The position numbers were made by a program, and so were the translations under genes. A stretch of DNA of 41,407 nt from Candidatus Omnitrophota bacterium (lineage in GTDB: Bacteria > Omnitrophota > Gorgyraeia > Gygaellales > Profunditerraquicolaceae), in assembly GCA_025453395.1 (NCBI GenBank), contig JALOQK010000002.1:305102-346508 (forward strand). Reading direction: 5' to 3'. Of this stretch, positions 14,616-23,204 are shown one piece after another; the stretch's first letter is position 1; the number at the start of each line of letters is the position of its first letter. The notes under the pieces were generated by a model. The model worked only from the letters and a program-made list of their open reading frames with translations. It made no database searches and was not told the DNA's origin.

Positions 14616-15559
14616 TAGGCTATTATAATAAATAGTGAAAAAAGCCCCAGGATAAAAGTTATTATATAAAACCTTATCACTGTTTCCGGCTGGCTAAAAC
14701 CTAATTTCATAAAATAATGATGGATATGGGAAGAATCTCCGGTAAAAATATTTTGCCGCCTCAAAACCCTCCTCATTATCGCCAGTACCGTATCCAATAT
14801 CGGCAAAAAAAGCAGCAGCACCACAGGGACAAAATAATGATTTTGAACGCTGCCCATAGGTTTATATACTCCCAAACATCCTACAGATAAACCTAAGAAT
14901 AGGCTGCCCGTATCCCCCATGAATATTTTTGCCGGGTAGAAATTATACCTTAAAAACGCAAGTATTGCCCCAAACAATGCCAATGCCACGCAAGAAACAA
15001 ACACATCTTGCAAGATTAAACTAAAGATAAAAATAAATAATGATGTTACGCCAACAACCCCAGAGGCAAGCCCGTCTAAACCATCCAAAAGATTAATAGC
15101 GTTTGTTATGCCAACAAGCCATAACAAAGTTATCGGGATACTAAACATTCCGAGGTTAATATTGATAAATTTGCCGATAGTAACATTTTCTAAAAGAAAC
15201 CCTGACTTAATAATCATAAAGGAAATTATTATTTGAATTATAAATTTTAATCGCGCGCTACTGCCTTGAAAATCATCGTATATGCCTAACATTAAAATAA
15301 GAGTTATCCCGATTAACAGACTAAAAAACAAAGAAAAATTTACTCTAAAGAAAGAAAAATCAAAAAGGGAAATTACCGATAACCCTCCCAAAACCCCTAA
15401 GTAAATCGCCAACCCCCCAAGCTTGGTTACGATCTTCTTATGGATTTTACGATGGTTTGTTTTATCAATGGCGTAAAATTTTAAAGCAATATAGCGGATA
15501 GTAGGGGTAATTAGAAAAACGATTATAAAGGATATTGCCACTACAAAGAAATATGCCAT
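14615..15559 (-). CDS. undecaprenyl-phosphate sugar-1-phosphate transferase (WecA/TagO type)
   Basis: The 314-residue polytopic protein of the MraY/WecA superfamily has every motif of the family: IDKTNHRKIHKKIVTKLGG near the N-terminus, GIYDDFQG (D95/D96), NAINLLDGLDGLASG (N156, D159, D162), KIFMGDTGSLFLG (D216) and DSSHIHHYFMKLGFS (H278, H280, H281). It joins a sugar-1-phosphate, commonly GlcNAc-1-P, to the lipid carrier to start glycan assembly. The ribosome binding site GAAGGTG precedes ATG 15559. Lack of a UDP-MurNAc-pentapeptide context argues against MraY. It is the only recognisable initiating transferase here. Confidence 0.9.
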   Translation of the reverse strand: MAYFFVVAISFIIVFLITPTIRYIALKFYAIDKTNHRKIHKKIVTKLGGLAIYLGVLGGLSVISLFDFSFFRVNFSLFFSLLIGITLILMLGIYDDFQGSSARLKFIIQIIISFMIIKSGFLLENVTIGKFININLGMFSIPITLLWLVGITNAINLLDGLDGLASGVVGVTSLFIFIFSLILQDVFVSCVALALFGAILAFLRYNFYPAKIFMGDTGSLFLGLSVGCLGVYKPMGSVQNHYFVPVVLLLFLPILDTVLAIMRRVLRRQNIFTGDSSHIHHYFMKLGFSQPETVIRFYIITFILGLFSLFIIIA

Positions 15560-15605
15560 ATCACCTTCTCTTATTTAGCAGTTAAAAAGTTCATACTTGG
15601 CAAAC

Positions 15606-16424
15606 TTAAGATAACTTATCCATCGCCCTGCGATTTACCAGCTTTCTTTCCTGGTCAAAAAACCACCCCCACTTAAAGAAATATTTGACAGCAGAAACAA
15701 TATGACACCAAAATAAATAGTAATTACTATAAGAACCTCTGGAGTAATGGTGAATTACAGAAACCTGCGGATAAAAAACTGTCCGATAATGTTTATGGAT
15801 TCTTCTTGAGAAATCAACATCTTCTAAGTACATGAAAAACCTCTGGTCAAAGATCCCGACTTTCGCAAGAATCTCCCTGCGCAAAAACATAAAACAGCCT
15901 GATAGACACGGCACATCCATAATCATTCTATATCCAGTAAATCTTAATTCGTAATTCTCAAGACTTTTCCTAAATAATCTGTTTACTATAGCTATATTGC
16001 TCCTTCTGAGAAATAAATCAAGCGGATTCGGCAATAACTTACAAAGATACTGAATTGATCCATCAGGATAACAAACTTTTGGCATCAGAAGCCCAACGTT
16101 TATATTCTTCTCCATGAAATTAAAGATTGCTTCCAATACCCCACTCTCAAAGGAAATGTCGGGGTTTAATACTAAGTGATATTTTGACAGCCCCGCTGAA
16201 TTGCGTATCGCTATATTATGAGCAGCACCAAAACCTAAATTCTTATTGTTAAAAATATACTCGGCGTTAAAATCAACTAATATATCTCTTAACTTGTCAG
16301 ACGGAGAATTGTCAATAATATACAATTTTAGATTCAGTGAAGAATTTAAAAAACTTTGTACCGCTTTCTTCAGCTGCGCGCCTTCTGTTTTGTAAACAAC
16401 AATAGAGCAAATAATATCATACAT
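15606..16424 (-). CDS. GT2 glycosyltransferase (rhamnosyltransferase-like)
   Basis: The 272-residue family-2 glycosyltransferase begins IICSIVVYKTEGAQLKKAVQ, and its nucleotide-sugar region is LYIIDNSPSD and NNKNLGFGAAHNIAI. HLVLNPDISF serves as the DxD-like segment. The acceptor part has DVPCLSGCFMFLRREILAKV and FDQRFFMYLEDVDFSRRI, the ED(V/x)D motif common in WbbL-type rhamnosyltransferases. It adds one sugar on the cytoplasmic face. Donor and acceptor are not readable. It lies between the pyruvyl/FrhB genes and the initiating transferase in the same operon. Confidence 0.88.
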   Translation of the reverse strand: MYDIICSIVVYKTEGAQLKKAVQSFLNSSLNLKLYIIDNSPSDKLRDILVDFNAEYIFNNKNLGFGAAHNIAIRNSAGLSKYHLVLNPDISFESGVLEAIFNFMEKNINVGLLMPKVCYPDGSIQYLCKLLPNPLDLFLRRSNIAIVNRLFRKSLENYELRFTGYRMIMDVPCLSGCFMFLRREILAKVGIFDQRFFMYLEDVDFSRRIHKHYRTVFYPQVSVIHHYSRGSYSNYYLFWCHIVSAVKYFFKWGWFFDQERKLVNRRAMDKLS

Positions 16425-16438
16425 TCTAATTCGCCCCT

Positions 16439-17119
16439 CTAAAAGTATAATCTTTTATAATGCTCCAGGAAACGGCTTAACCTTATACTGCGCTTCTCTT
16501 TTGGAGCAATATATAGGATGCGAGAAAAAACCCTAGAATAAAACTTCTTAACCAGCGTGAAGAAAAAGGCCTCTTTTTTTCTTTGATGGAGAATATAAAT
16601 ATTAGAGCAATTACCCGTGTTGTCATTCCATTTTCTATCTAAAACTTCCAAATATTTATTTTCTTTCAAATAATGGATTACATGGCCGTTTTCATAAAGC
16701 GCCACGTCTTGTTTGGGTATAGCATCTTCATCAACATGGTCCATAATAGTTTTGAAGGCTTCTTTTGCTTGATTGCAGTTTTTAATAATAAACATGCCGG
16801 AATTTATTCGGTTAGATCTGCCTAAGGTCATATAAATATATTTACCTGGCCTCTCAAGAGTGAGAATCCCAGGAGCACCAAGGCTAATCCTACAATCGGC
16901 ATCCACGAAAAATAACCAGTTATACCCTCTCTGCAATCCATGCAGAATTAAAGGGATTTTCATCCAAGCGGAATCCGAGGCACTTATCCTTTTCTTGGGA
17001 TGATCAAATAAAATATACCGGTATCCGTATTTATCAGCATATTTCCTATGGCTTAGGATATTATCTTTGTAGATTCGGTCATAATTATTTGTTGCGATAG
17101 AGAACATTAAGACTTCCAC
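16439..17119 (-). CDS. putative GT-A glycosyltransferase (GT34/GMA12-like)
   Basis: The 226-residue protein has the block WMKIPLILHGLQRGYNWLFF followed by VDADCRISL, giving a DxD motif (D73, D75), and later INSGMFIIKN. This order resembles the GMA12/MNN10 galactosyl/mannosyltransferase family (GT34) and some bacterial relatives. The N-terminus FSIATNNYDRIYKDNILSHRKYADKYGY also fits. I chose GTG at 17119 because AAGGAG sits eight bases upstream, overlapping the stop region of the FrhB-like gene; ATG at 17107 is an alternative. The donor is unknown. The basic C-terminus may bind membrane. Confidence 0.6.
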   Translation of the reverse strand: MEVLMFSIATNNYDRIYKDNILSHRKYADKYGYRYILFDHPKKRISASDSAWMKIPLILHGLQRGYNWLFFVDADCRISLGAPGILTLERPGKYIYMTLGRSNRINSGMFIIKNCNQAKEAFKTIMDHVDEDAIPKQDVALYENGHVIHYLKENKYLEVLDRKWNDNTGNCSNIYILHQRKKEAFFFTLVKKFYSRVFSRILYIAPKEKRSIRLSRFLEHYKRLYF

Positions 17120-17123
17120 AAAT

Positions 17124-18356
17124 CTACTCCTTTTCCTTAATATTGACGCATCCCATCAGATAAAAGTTTAAAGCTTTAAGCCACAACTTAAGATTCATTT
17201 TAATTTCAGATTTTAATAATTTTGAACGATAAACAGGATATTTCTTAGCAAACAGCTTAAGAAAGAACAACAAATATTGATACTTATTTTTTTTATCCCC
17301 TCGCTGTGTCTTTTCAAATAATGCCAACGCTCCTGGATCAACTGGAAAAATATCAATTTTATTTGCTGATTTTATTTCCTGTATAAATGCCTTACCGACT
17401 GTGTTTCTTATGACGCCTACTGAATAATTTATCTGGTTGTTTATCTTATAGGCAAACCATCCGCTACCGATAGAAATATCTGCTAACTCTGATGTCTGAT
17501 CAATACACATCCGGCAACGAGCAGGGATAGCATCGATGCCTATGGATAAAAGAGCGTTCCAGAATTCTAAATGATTGATTATCCTGTCTTCGTTATTTGA
17601 TCTGATCAATGTTTTGCCCGGAGGAAAATCACCAAAGCGGTATTTTATAGATTGAACTTGATCTTCCTTTATGCCTCTTTCCTTAAGCGCCGCAAGCGTA
17701 CCTAAGAAACTAATCCCATGTGTGCAAAAAAGCCCAAGGTGTAAAACTATTTTTTTCTTAAGGTATTTATTGACTAGCTCGGCTTTTCTAATGCCCTGAA
17801 TCTGGCAAGGCATGCCCACAATTGCAAACTTTTGCCCTTCTTGAGTATTCAGGATTTCTTTCAACATTATGTTAACAGGGACAGGGCAATATTTTGCGCC
17901 GACGGATGAAATAATTTCTTCTTGAGTTCTGGCGATAAATGAGTGTGGCCGCAATGGGTTACCATCATCCATCACCGTAATCAATGCCCCATCAATAATT
18001 CCTCTTTCAAGCGCAGAAATTAATAACTGCGTAACCAGACCGCCCGATGACGAATCATAACGAAGATTATTATCTGTAGAATAACCACTGAAACAACTAA
18101 GATAACTACCCAAAACGCTGCTCTGTGCCTGCCGGTCAAATAAAACCTTATTTAACTCTTCAAAATCTACAGAATGCCCCGGGCAGACTTTATAACAAAC
18201 CCCACAACCAACGCATTTTTTACTATCAACCACCGTACGATATACTCCTTTATCGCGATCAACCACCATATTGATAGCGTTTACTGGACACATTCCCACG
18301 CATGTTCCGCAGCCAGTACATAACCCATCCATATATACACTCTTAATATTTATCAT
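17124..18356 (-). CDS. FrhB-like (F420 hydrogenase/dehydrogenase beta-type) iron-sulfur protein
   Basis: The protein has 410 residues. An N-terminal 2[4Fe-4S] ferredoxin domain (C13, C16, C19, C23; C48, C51, C54, C58) is followed by the FrhB/FdhB N- and C-terminal domains. YDSSSGGLVTQLLISALERG, VGAKYCPVPVN and FAIVGMPCQIQGIRK are family motifs, as is ARCRMCIDQTSELADISIGS. True FrhB subunits bind FAD and F420 in methanogens. Copies inside polysaccharide clusters are frequent and their reaction is unproved; a flavin/iron-sulfur reduction step on a sugar or lipid-linked intermediate is possible. The gene overlaps the pyruvyltransferase gene by four bases, which argues for joint action. Confidence 0.85.
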   Translation of the reverse strand: MINIKSVYMDGLCTGCGTCVGMCPVNAINMVVDRDKGVYRTVVDSKKCVGCGVCYKVCPGHSVDFEELNKVLFDRQAQSSVLGSYLSCFSGYSTDNNLRYDSSSGGLVTQLLISALERGIIDGALITVMDDGNPLRPHSFIARTQEEIISSVGAKYCPVPVNIMLKEILNTQEGQKFAIVGMPCQIQGIRKAELVNKYLKKKIVLHLGLFCTHGISFLGTLAALKERGIKEDQVQSIKYRFGDFPPGKTLIRSNNEDRIINHLEFWNALLSIGIDAIPARCRMCIDQTSELADISIGSGWFAYKINNQINYSVGVIRNTVGKAFIQEIKSANKIDIFPVDPGALALFEKTQRGDKKNKYQYLLFFLKLFAKKYPVYRSKLLKSEIKMNLKLWLKALNFYLMGCVNIKEKE

Positions 18357-19657
18357 CTCTTGCCTCTAAGATCGCGGGATAACTTATTTTTTTGATCATA
18401 AATAATCCTAAGAAGCTCGGAAGCCATACCGGTTTGCTTCTCCAGCTCTATGCGTGAATTTTTAAGAGCCGCCCTGATTTCTTCACTATGCGCCAGGCTA
18501 TCCTTAAGCAACTCTATGGCCTTTAGAATTGTAAAATCATTAACATCGCAAGACCTATTACCCTGATGAATTAAATTCATATACCCCTGCAGCTTAAGTT
18601 GTGTATTCACCGTAATTGTTGGCGTACCAGCCATGGTAGCAAAAATCGCAACATGCATCCTAGTACTGATAAATAAGTCCAATTGCCCCAGCATCCCTTT
18701 ACATTCACGAGGAGTATATTCTTTAGAAAGCAATGTTACATTATTCCGGCTGGAAAATAACTCATATAACTTCTGAGTTAAATCCCAATCGCCAAGGTCT
18801 TTTTGCAGTCTCCTATTAGCCAGAAAGAATACAACCGAACCGTTAAGCTGATCAAGAATAAAACGGCAGAGTTGCTGCATGGTTAAGAAATATCCTTCAT
18901 ACTTTATATCTTCCCATTTGGATATCGCCATGCCTATAAGCGGCCGCTTGTCAAGTTTAACCCCCTGAGATTCTAAGAGCCTGCGGGCCTGATCTAAAGG
19001 AATATATGGTTGTTTTACTGCCAAATCCGGAACCAAATATGTTTTTCGAGGGTTAATTTTCATATTCCGAACCGTCTGAAAAGAAAATTCGTCCCTGGGA
19101 AGAACTAAATCGCACAAATTCAACACATAACCTACCAATACCCTAATAAAACCTTTCTTAAGCGGCCCGATGCTTTGAGGGAAGATTGCTACAACTTTTT
19201 CTAATTTATAAGCCAGCCAGTATCCAAAGAGAAAAAGCGGCACCCTTTTCCATTCACTATCCTGCAATGCTTCTCCGCTAATGCTGACAACGATATCTGC
19301 GTCTGAATATGCTTTAAGTGCAGCTAATTTCTTTTTAGAAAAAGTATATTTGTCAAATTTTACCATAAGCCCTAAACGTTTTAGTACCGATAGATTAAAA
19401 ACATTGGCAAATACCCATAAACTCTCCCTAACAATCCAAGCAACCTTTTCTATGAACGAATAACCGGAGAATTGCTCCGCCCATAAAGTCTCCAATGTCC
19501 TGCACCTTGAGTATTTTGCTATCGAAACAGGATCAAAAGATAAAATAGTAAATTCGGCTTCTGGAAATTTAATCTTTAGCTGCTCGAGCGCACTATCCAC
19601 TAAAGCCAAGTTTCCGATATGTTGAGCTGAATAAGCATCAATAAGTAATATATTCAT
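18353..19657 (-). CDS. polysaccharide pyruvyl transferase family protein
   Basis: This 434-residue protein is of the CsaB/WcaK/PssM type. It starts NILLIDAYSAQHIGNLALVDSAL, the typical 'N-x-GN.gD' entry. It continues with VVSISGEALQDSEW, VVAIFPQSIGPLKKG, LPRDEFSFQTVRNM and a second Rossmann-like half ending FISTRMHVAIFATMAGTPTITVN; the R-M-H is the family's conserved catalytic/phosphoenolpyruvate-binding segment. It would add a ketal-linked pyruvate to a sugar, giving negative charge. It is flanked by overlaps with the flippase and the FrhB-like gene. The name is family-level, since some members in such clusters may have other activities. Confidence 0.85.
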   Translation of the reverse strand: MNILLIDAYSAQHIGNLALVDSALEQLKIKFPEAEFTILSFDPVSIAKYSRCRTLETLWAEQFSGYSFIEKVAWIVRESLWVFANVFNLSVLKRLGLMVKFDKYTFSKKKLAALKAYSDADIVVSISGEALQDSEWKRVPLFLFGYWLAYKLEKVVAIFPQSIGPLKKGFIRVLVGYVLNLCDLVLPRDEFSFQTVRNMKINPRKTYLVPDLAVKQPYIPLDQARRLLESQGVKLDKRPLIGMAISKWEDIKYEGYFLTMQQLCRFILDQLNGSVVFFLANRRLQKDLGDWDLTQKLYELFSSRNNVTLLSKEYTPRECKGMLGQLDLFISTRMHVAIFATMAGTPTITVNTQLKLQGYMNLIHQGNRSCDVNDFTILKAIELLKDSLAHSEEIRAALKNSRIELEKQTGMASELLRIIYDQKNKLSRDLRGKR

Positions 19658-20961
19658 TGATCCACGGTTCGATTCCTGCTAAAAGCGTAGATAATCAAAA
19701 TCCAACTTAAATACATAAGCGGGAAACATATCCCAGCGATCACAACCCCGTTTAAACCATAGAAATAAGCTCCCAAATAATTTAATAAGACGCCAAAAAC
19801 TGCGCTTAAGATTTTAGGATAAATTAAAACTTTAGTATCAGCCTTAACGAAGAAAGTCATATTAATAACCTGACCGATAGCGAATAATCCTCCCGACAAA
19901 ACTAATAGCGGCAGCAATCGGGATACCGAGCGATATTCCGGAGCGACTAACAATGAAAAGATTTCATTGTGGAATATCCAAGAAAACGCTATGGATACCA
20001 AAGTAGACATAACCGCCATTATTATCAATAGATTGTTCCACTTTAACGTAGTCGTCACCCTGTAGGAATCATTACCTGCTCCAGCCTGGCTGAAAAATAC
20101 AGGACTTACCATCTGCAAGACCATGCCTGAGAAAATAACAATCGGATAGCATCCGAATTGATAAAGTACAGAATAAAGCCCCACATTCCTGCTATCAGTG
20201 AAATAAAATAGCGCCCATCTGCTGGAAGCAATCTGCGCCCAGGTAAACAACCCCCATGTAGCAAACGGCCAGGCGTAATGAAACAACTGTCTGTTATATT
20301 TATTTAAGATATCCGTCGGCACTTCTATCTTTTCTGCCGCAGGAATCAATCTTAATATTCTATTTCTAAAAAAAACAAGCTGAGAACTTAAAACTACCAA
20401 AGAGGCAATAATGTAACCAAACATAACAATGCTGCTACGCGCACCCCATAGGCTAATTAGGCCAATCGGGATAAAAAAATGCAGCCATTGTCCTATCCCC
20501 TGATGCAATGCCACAACTTTTCTTTGTCTGGCAGCATTTTGAATGTGATCTAGCACAATATTATAACCTGCAAAAATGGAATACAGAGAAGCTAACGTAA
20601 AAAGCCATAACCACTTTGTATAACCAAACGAGAACAGAATTATAAGCAAAACAACAGAAACAGCTACAATTAAAGTAGTCGCCTTAGTCAATAAAAGCTT
20701 AACTGCTTTAATAAAAACATAAAGTTGCCCATCTTCATGGGCCACCGGGAAAAACCTTAAAGAACACAATCCTAGAGGCAAAAGAATTGCCTGCTGCGCC
20801 ACGATCGCTACTGTCATACCAATAGCCAGATCGCCGTATATTGATGGACTAAGCTTATAAGTGAGCAAGCGAACGCCAAAAACTCCACCAGATACTACTA
20901 AAAATTGCCCTAAACAAATCCAAGCCATTTCTATGCTTAATTTTTTGATTCTTACTAACAT
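19654..20961 (-). CDS. wzx: polysaccharide flippase, MATE/Wzx-like
   Basis: The 435-residue protein has about twelve hydrophobic helices and little else. It begins LSIEMAWICLGQFLVVSGGVFGVRLLTYKLSPSIYGDLAIG, the usual 'yg' motif of Wzx/oligosaccharide flippases (polysaccharide biosynthesis protein family). It would flip lipid-linked repeat units across the inner membrane. A GAGGG ribosome binding site precedes ATG 20961. The stop overlaps the pyruvyltransferase start by four bases. The assignment rests on topology and context, because Wzx sequences are poorly conserved. Confidence 0.8.
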   Translation of the reverse strand: MLVRIKKLSIEMAWICLGQFLVVSGGVFGVRLLTYKLSPSIYGDLAIGMTVAIVAQQAILLPLGLCSLRFFPVAHEDGQLYVFIKAVKLLLTKATTLIVAVSVVLLIILFSFGYTKWLWLFTLASLYSIFAGYNIVLDHIQNAARQRKVVALHQGIGQWLHFFIPIGLISLWGARSSIVMFGYIIASLVVLSSQLVFFRNRILRLIPAAEKIEVPTDILNKYNRQLFHYAWPFATWGLFTWAQIASSRWALFYFTDSRNVGLYSVLYQFGCYPIVIFSGMVLQMVSPVFFSQAGAGNDSYRVTTTLKWNNLLIIMAVMSTLVSIAFSWIFHNEIFSLLVAPEYRSVSRLLPLLVLSGGLFAIGQVINMTFFVKADTKVLIYPKILSAVFGVLLNYLGAYFYGLNGVVIAGICFPLMYLSWILIIYAFSRNRTVDQ

Positions 20962-21018
20962 AATATTTACCCTCTTACTTGCAGCTGAAGGAACTGGCGC
21001 CTAGAAAAACAAAACCGC

Positions 21019-22062
21019 CTATAAACCTATCAGTTTCTTTGGCAAACGATGCCCTAATTCTATAAATCTTTTCTCTACTAATATATAACTTAAAGAAGCC
21101 ATCAGAATAATTACTGTCAACACAACAGGAATAAACAAATAAAAACTACTGGTAAAATAACCAAAAAATAAGAAAATTTGAATTACCGGAAAATGGATAA
21201 TATAAACCCCGTAAGAAATGTCATATTTTAAATCAAATACTGGCTTAGAAAACCCGACTAGATATACAATAATCCCTAAACATACAGGATAAACAAAAGC
21301 CTTATAAAAGACATTACCGATAGCATAATAACTGGTGAAAAAAAGAATAACTGAGATCAAAAGCGCATAAAAAGAAGAAAACCTTATTTTATATCCATAC
21401 AAGTAAAGAATAATACCTACGATAAAGAATCTTAAATAGGCTGGAAATTGATCAACAAAAGTATTCCAAGCAGGGTTCATAGTAGAAACAATAAAGAATA
21501 AAGCGGATAAGAAATAAATCAGGATTAGAAATTTAATCCTAAATTTCTTAAATGCATAGTAGATTAACGGCAACAGGACATAAAACAAAACTTCGATTTT
21601 GATAGTCCAAAGGCTGCCATTAATAGCATTGTATTTCAAATTTTCAAAGACTCCGGGGATAGTCGGCTGCAAAAAATTCAGGAATATGGCATTGTAAACA
21701 AAATATTTCAAACTATATATTGCCAGCTTCATGTTAAAAACACCCGGAAATAAGGCTAAAAGCGCGCACATTTGAATCAGTATCATTATAAAATACAAAG
21801 GATAAATCCTAAAAAATCGCTTTATTGAATATGCAATCAACTCTTGATCTTTATCAAAACTCCAAGTAACCAACAAGCCGCTGATGACGAAAAAAGAGCT
21901 CACCGCGAAACCCACAAGATAAGAAATTAATCTTCCCGGGTTAACCCCGTACAGCATATTTATATGAAAAGACACAACCATAAACGCTAATATAAGCCTT
22001 AGCAAGCCGAAATTATTTTCCCTCTTGTAGGTTTGCGCAGCAATCAAATGATTAGTATTCAA
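21019..22062 (-). CDS. acyltransferase 3 family membrane protein (OafA/YrhL-like)
   Basis: The 347-residue protein has about ten transmembrane helices. The N-terminal helix motif FGLLRLILAFMVVSFH gives the conserved R22 and H33. FFVISGLLVTWSF and the arginine-rich loop KRFFRIYPLYF are diagnostic of acyltransferase-3 proteins, which O-acetylate or otherwise acylate surface glycans. LWTIKIEVLFYVLLP is a further family block. The start is TTG at 22062 with GGTGA five bases upstream. It lies between a GT4 enzyme and the flippase, so the glycan built here is probably O-acylated. Confidence 0.9.
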   Translation of the reverse strand: MNTNHLIAAQTYKRENNFGLLRLILAFMVVSFHINMLYGVNPGRLISYLVGFAVSSFFVISGLLVTWSFDKDQELIAYSIKRFFRIYPLYFIMILIQMCALLALFPGVFNMKLAIYSLKYFVYNAIFLNFLQPTIPGVFENLKYNAINGSLWTIKIEVLFYVLLPLIYYAFKKFRIKFLILIYFLSALFFIVSTMNPAWNTFVDQFPAYLRFFIVGIILYLYGYKIRFSSFYALLISVILFFTSYYAIGNVFYKAFVYPVCLGIIVYLVGFSKPVFDLKYDISYGVYIIHFPVIQIFLFFGYFTSSFYLFIPVVLTVIILMASLSYILVEKRFIELGHRLPKKLIGL

Positions 22063-22080
22063 ATTTCACCATTATGTAGT

Positions 22081-23196
22081 TCAGGTAATTTGGTTACTTG
22101 ACAACAAAATATGGAATAATTCCTTCCAGCCGCGTGAGAATAAAGACAAGATCTTGCGTTCCTGCGTTTTATCAAAAACGATTGTTTTATCTATTACTGC
22201 TTTCATCAAACCTGCCAATTGCAGATAATCTTCCGGACTAAAAAATTTAACCTTATCGTAAGCTCCTACAGTTTCATGAGCGTATTCTAAATCTGCCAAG
22301 AGAATGGGTTTTGAGAACAACTTGGCCTCTGTTATGGGCAATCCCCAGGTTTCCAACAATGACGGAAAGATAAGGCATGTAGCGCTATTATAAAGATCGA
22401 ATACTTTTTTCCGGGTTTGAAGGCCGATAAATTTTATGTTTCTTACATGCTTAAAGGAATTAAAAATATGCCGAGCATAACGATTCTCACTGCCGGAAAT
22501 GGTGAAAATAACCTGGAAATCCTCCACCTTTTGTTTCAATAATTCTGCGGCTGCTCTGCAGATAACCTCAAAATTTTTAAAAACTCTGGGGAAAGAAGGA
22601 TATAAAAAAACATTCCCTTTGATTAATACAGGGTCGGGCTTCTCTATAGATCTTATATTCGGATAGGCAACAATTATTTTCTTGGCTCCGGTTAACTGAA
22701 TAAATTTATCCCTTAAACTATCCTGCTGCAATATCACGAAATCATTTTTCTTAATATTAATTGCGTATAAATAACGATAGAACAATTTAAACAATATAAA
22801 CTTATACCCTCCCAAAAATATATCTTTTAGTGTCAGTGGCGGAAAAGGAGAAGGGTTATGGCAGTAAACAGCCCGTATATCTGCTTGCACATTAGGAGTT
22901 GTATCATGCAAAGACAACCAAAGATGAGGACGAATCTTTTTAGATAGCACCCAAAAATATATATATTCATAGTACAAACGTATAAACCATGATTTCTTTG
23001 AGAGGGGAAATGAATAAAACCTTATGTTAGGGTAATTGAAAATGCGCTGGTTATTAACTAAAACTATAACCTCATAGCTACTAGCTAAATCACTAGAGAG
23101 ATAACTCAAGCATTCTGTTAGAATTGATAACGGCCCGCCTTCAGTTAAATTAACTGCGGAAACAACTATTCTTTGTTTTGGCTTTGCATCACTCAT
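22081..23196 (-). CDS. GT4 family glycosyltransferase
   Basis: The 371-residue GT-B protein has an N-terminal domain with VVSAVNLTEGGPLSILTECL and SLHDTTPNVQADIRAVYCHNPSP. The C-terminal donor-binding domain has KGNVFLYPSFPRVFKNFEVI, KFIGLQTRKKVFDLYNSATCLIFPSLLETWGLPITEAKLF and KPILLADLEYAHETVG. The E-x7-E segment (ETWGLPITEA) is the family-4 nucleotide-sugar motif. Mannosyl- or related transferase activity is likely, but the sugar is not readable. No strong ribosome binding site precedes ATG 23196. It follows the Wzy-like gene after eight bases. Confidence 0.88.
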   Translation of the reverse strand: MSDAKPKQRIVVSAVNLTEGGPLSILTECLSYLSSDLASSYEVIVLVNNQRIFNYPNIRFYSFPLSKKSWFIRLYYEYIYFWVLSKKIRPHLWLSLHDTTPNVQADIRAVYCHNPSPFPPLTLKDIFLGGYKFILFKLFYRYLYAINIKKNDFVILQQDSLRDKFIQLTGAKKIIVAYPNIRSIEKPDPVLIKGNVFLYPSFPRVFKNFEVICRAAAELLKQKVEDFQVIFTISGSENRYARHIFNSFKHVRNIKFIGLQTRKKVFDLYNSATCLIFPSLLETWGLPITEAKLFSKPILLADLEYAHETVGAYDKVKFFSPEDYLQLAGLMKAVIDKTIVFDKTQERKILSLFSRGWKELFHILLSSNQIT

Positions 23197-23204
23197 AATA
23201 TAAA

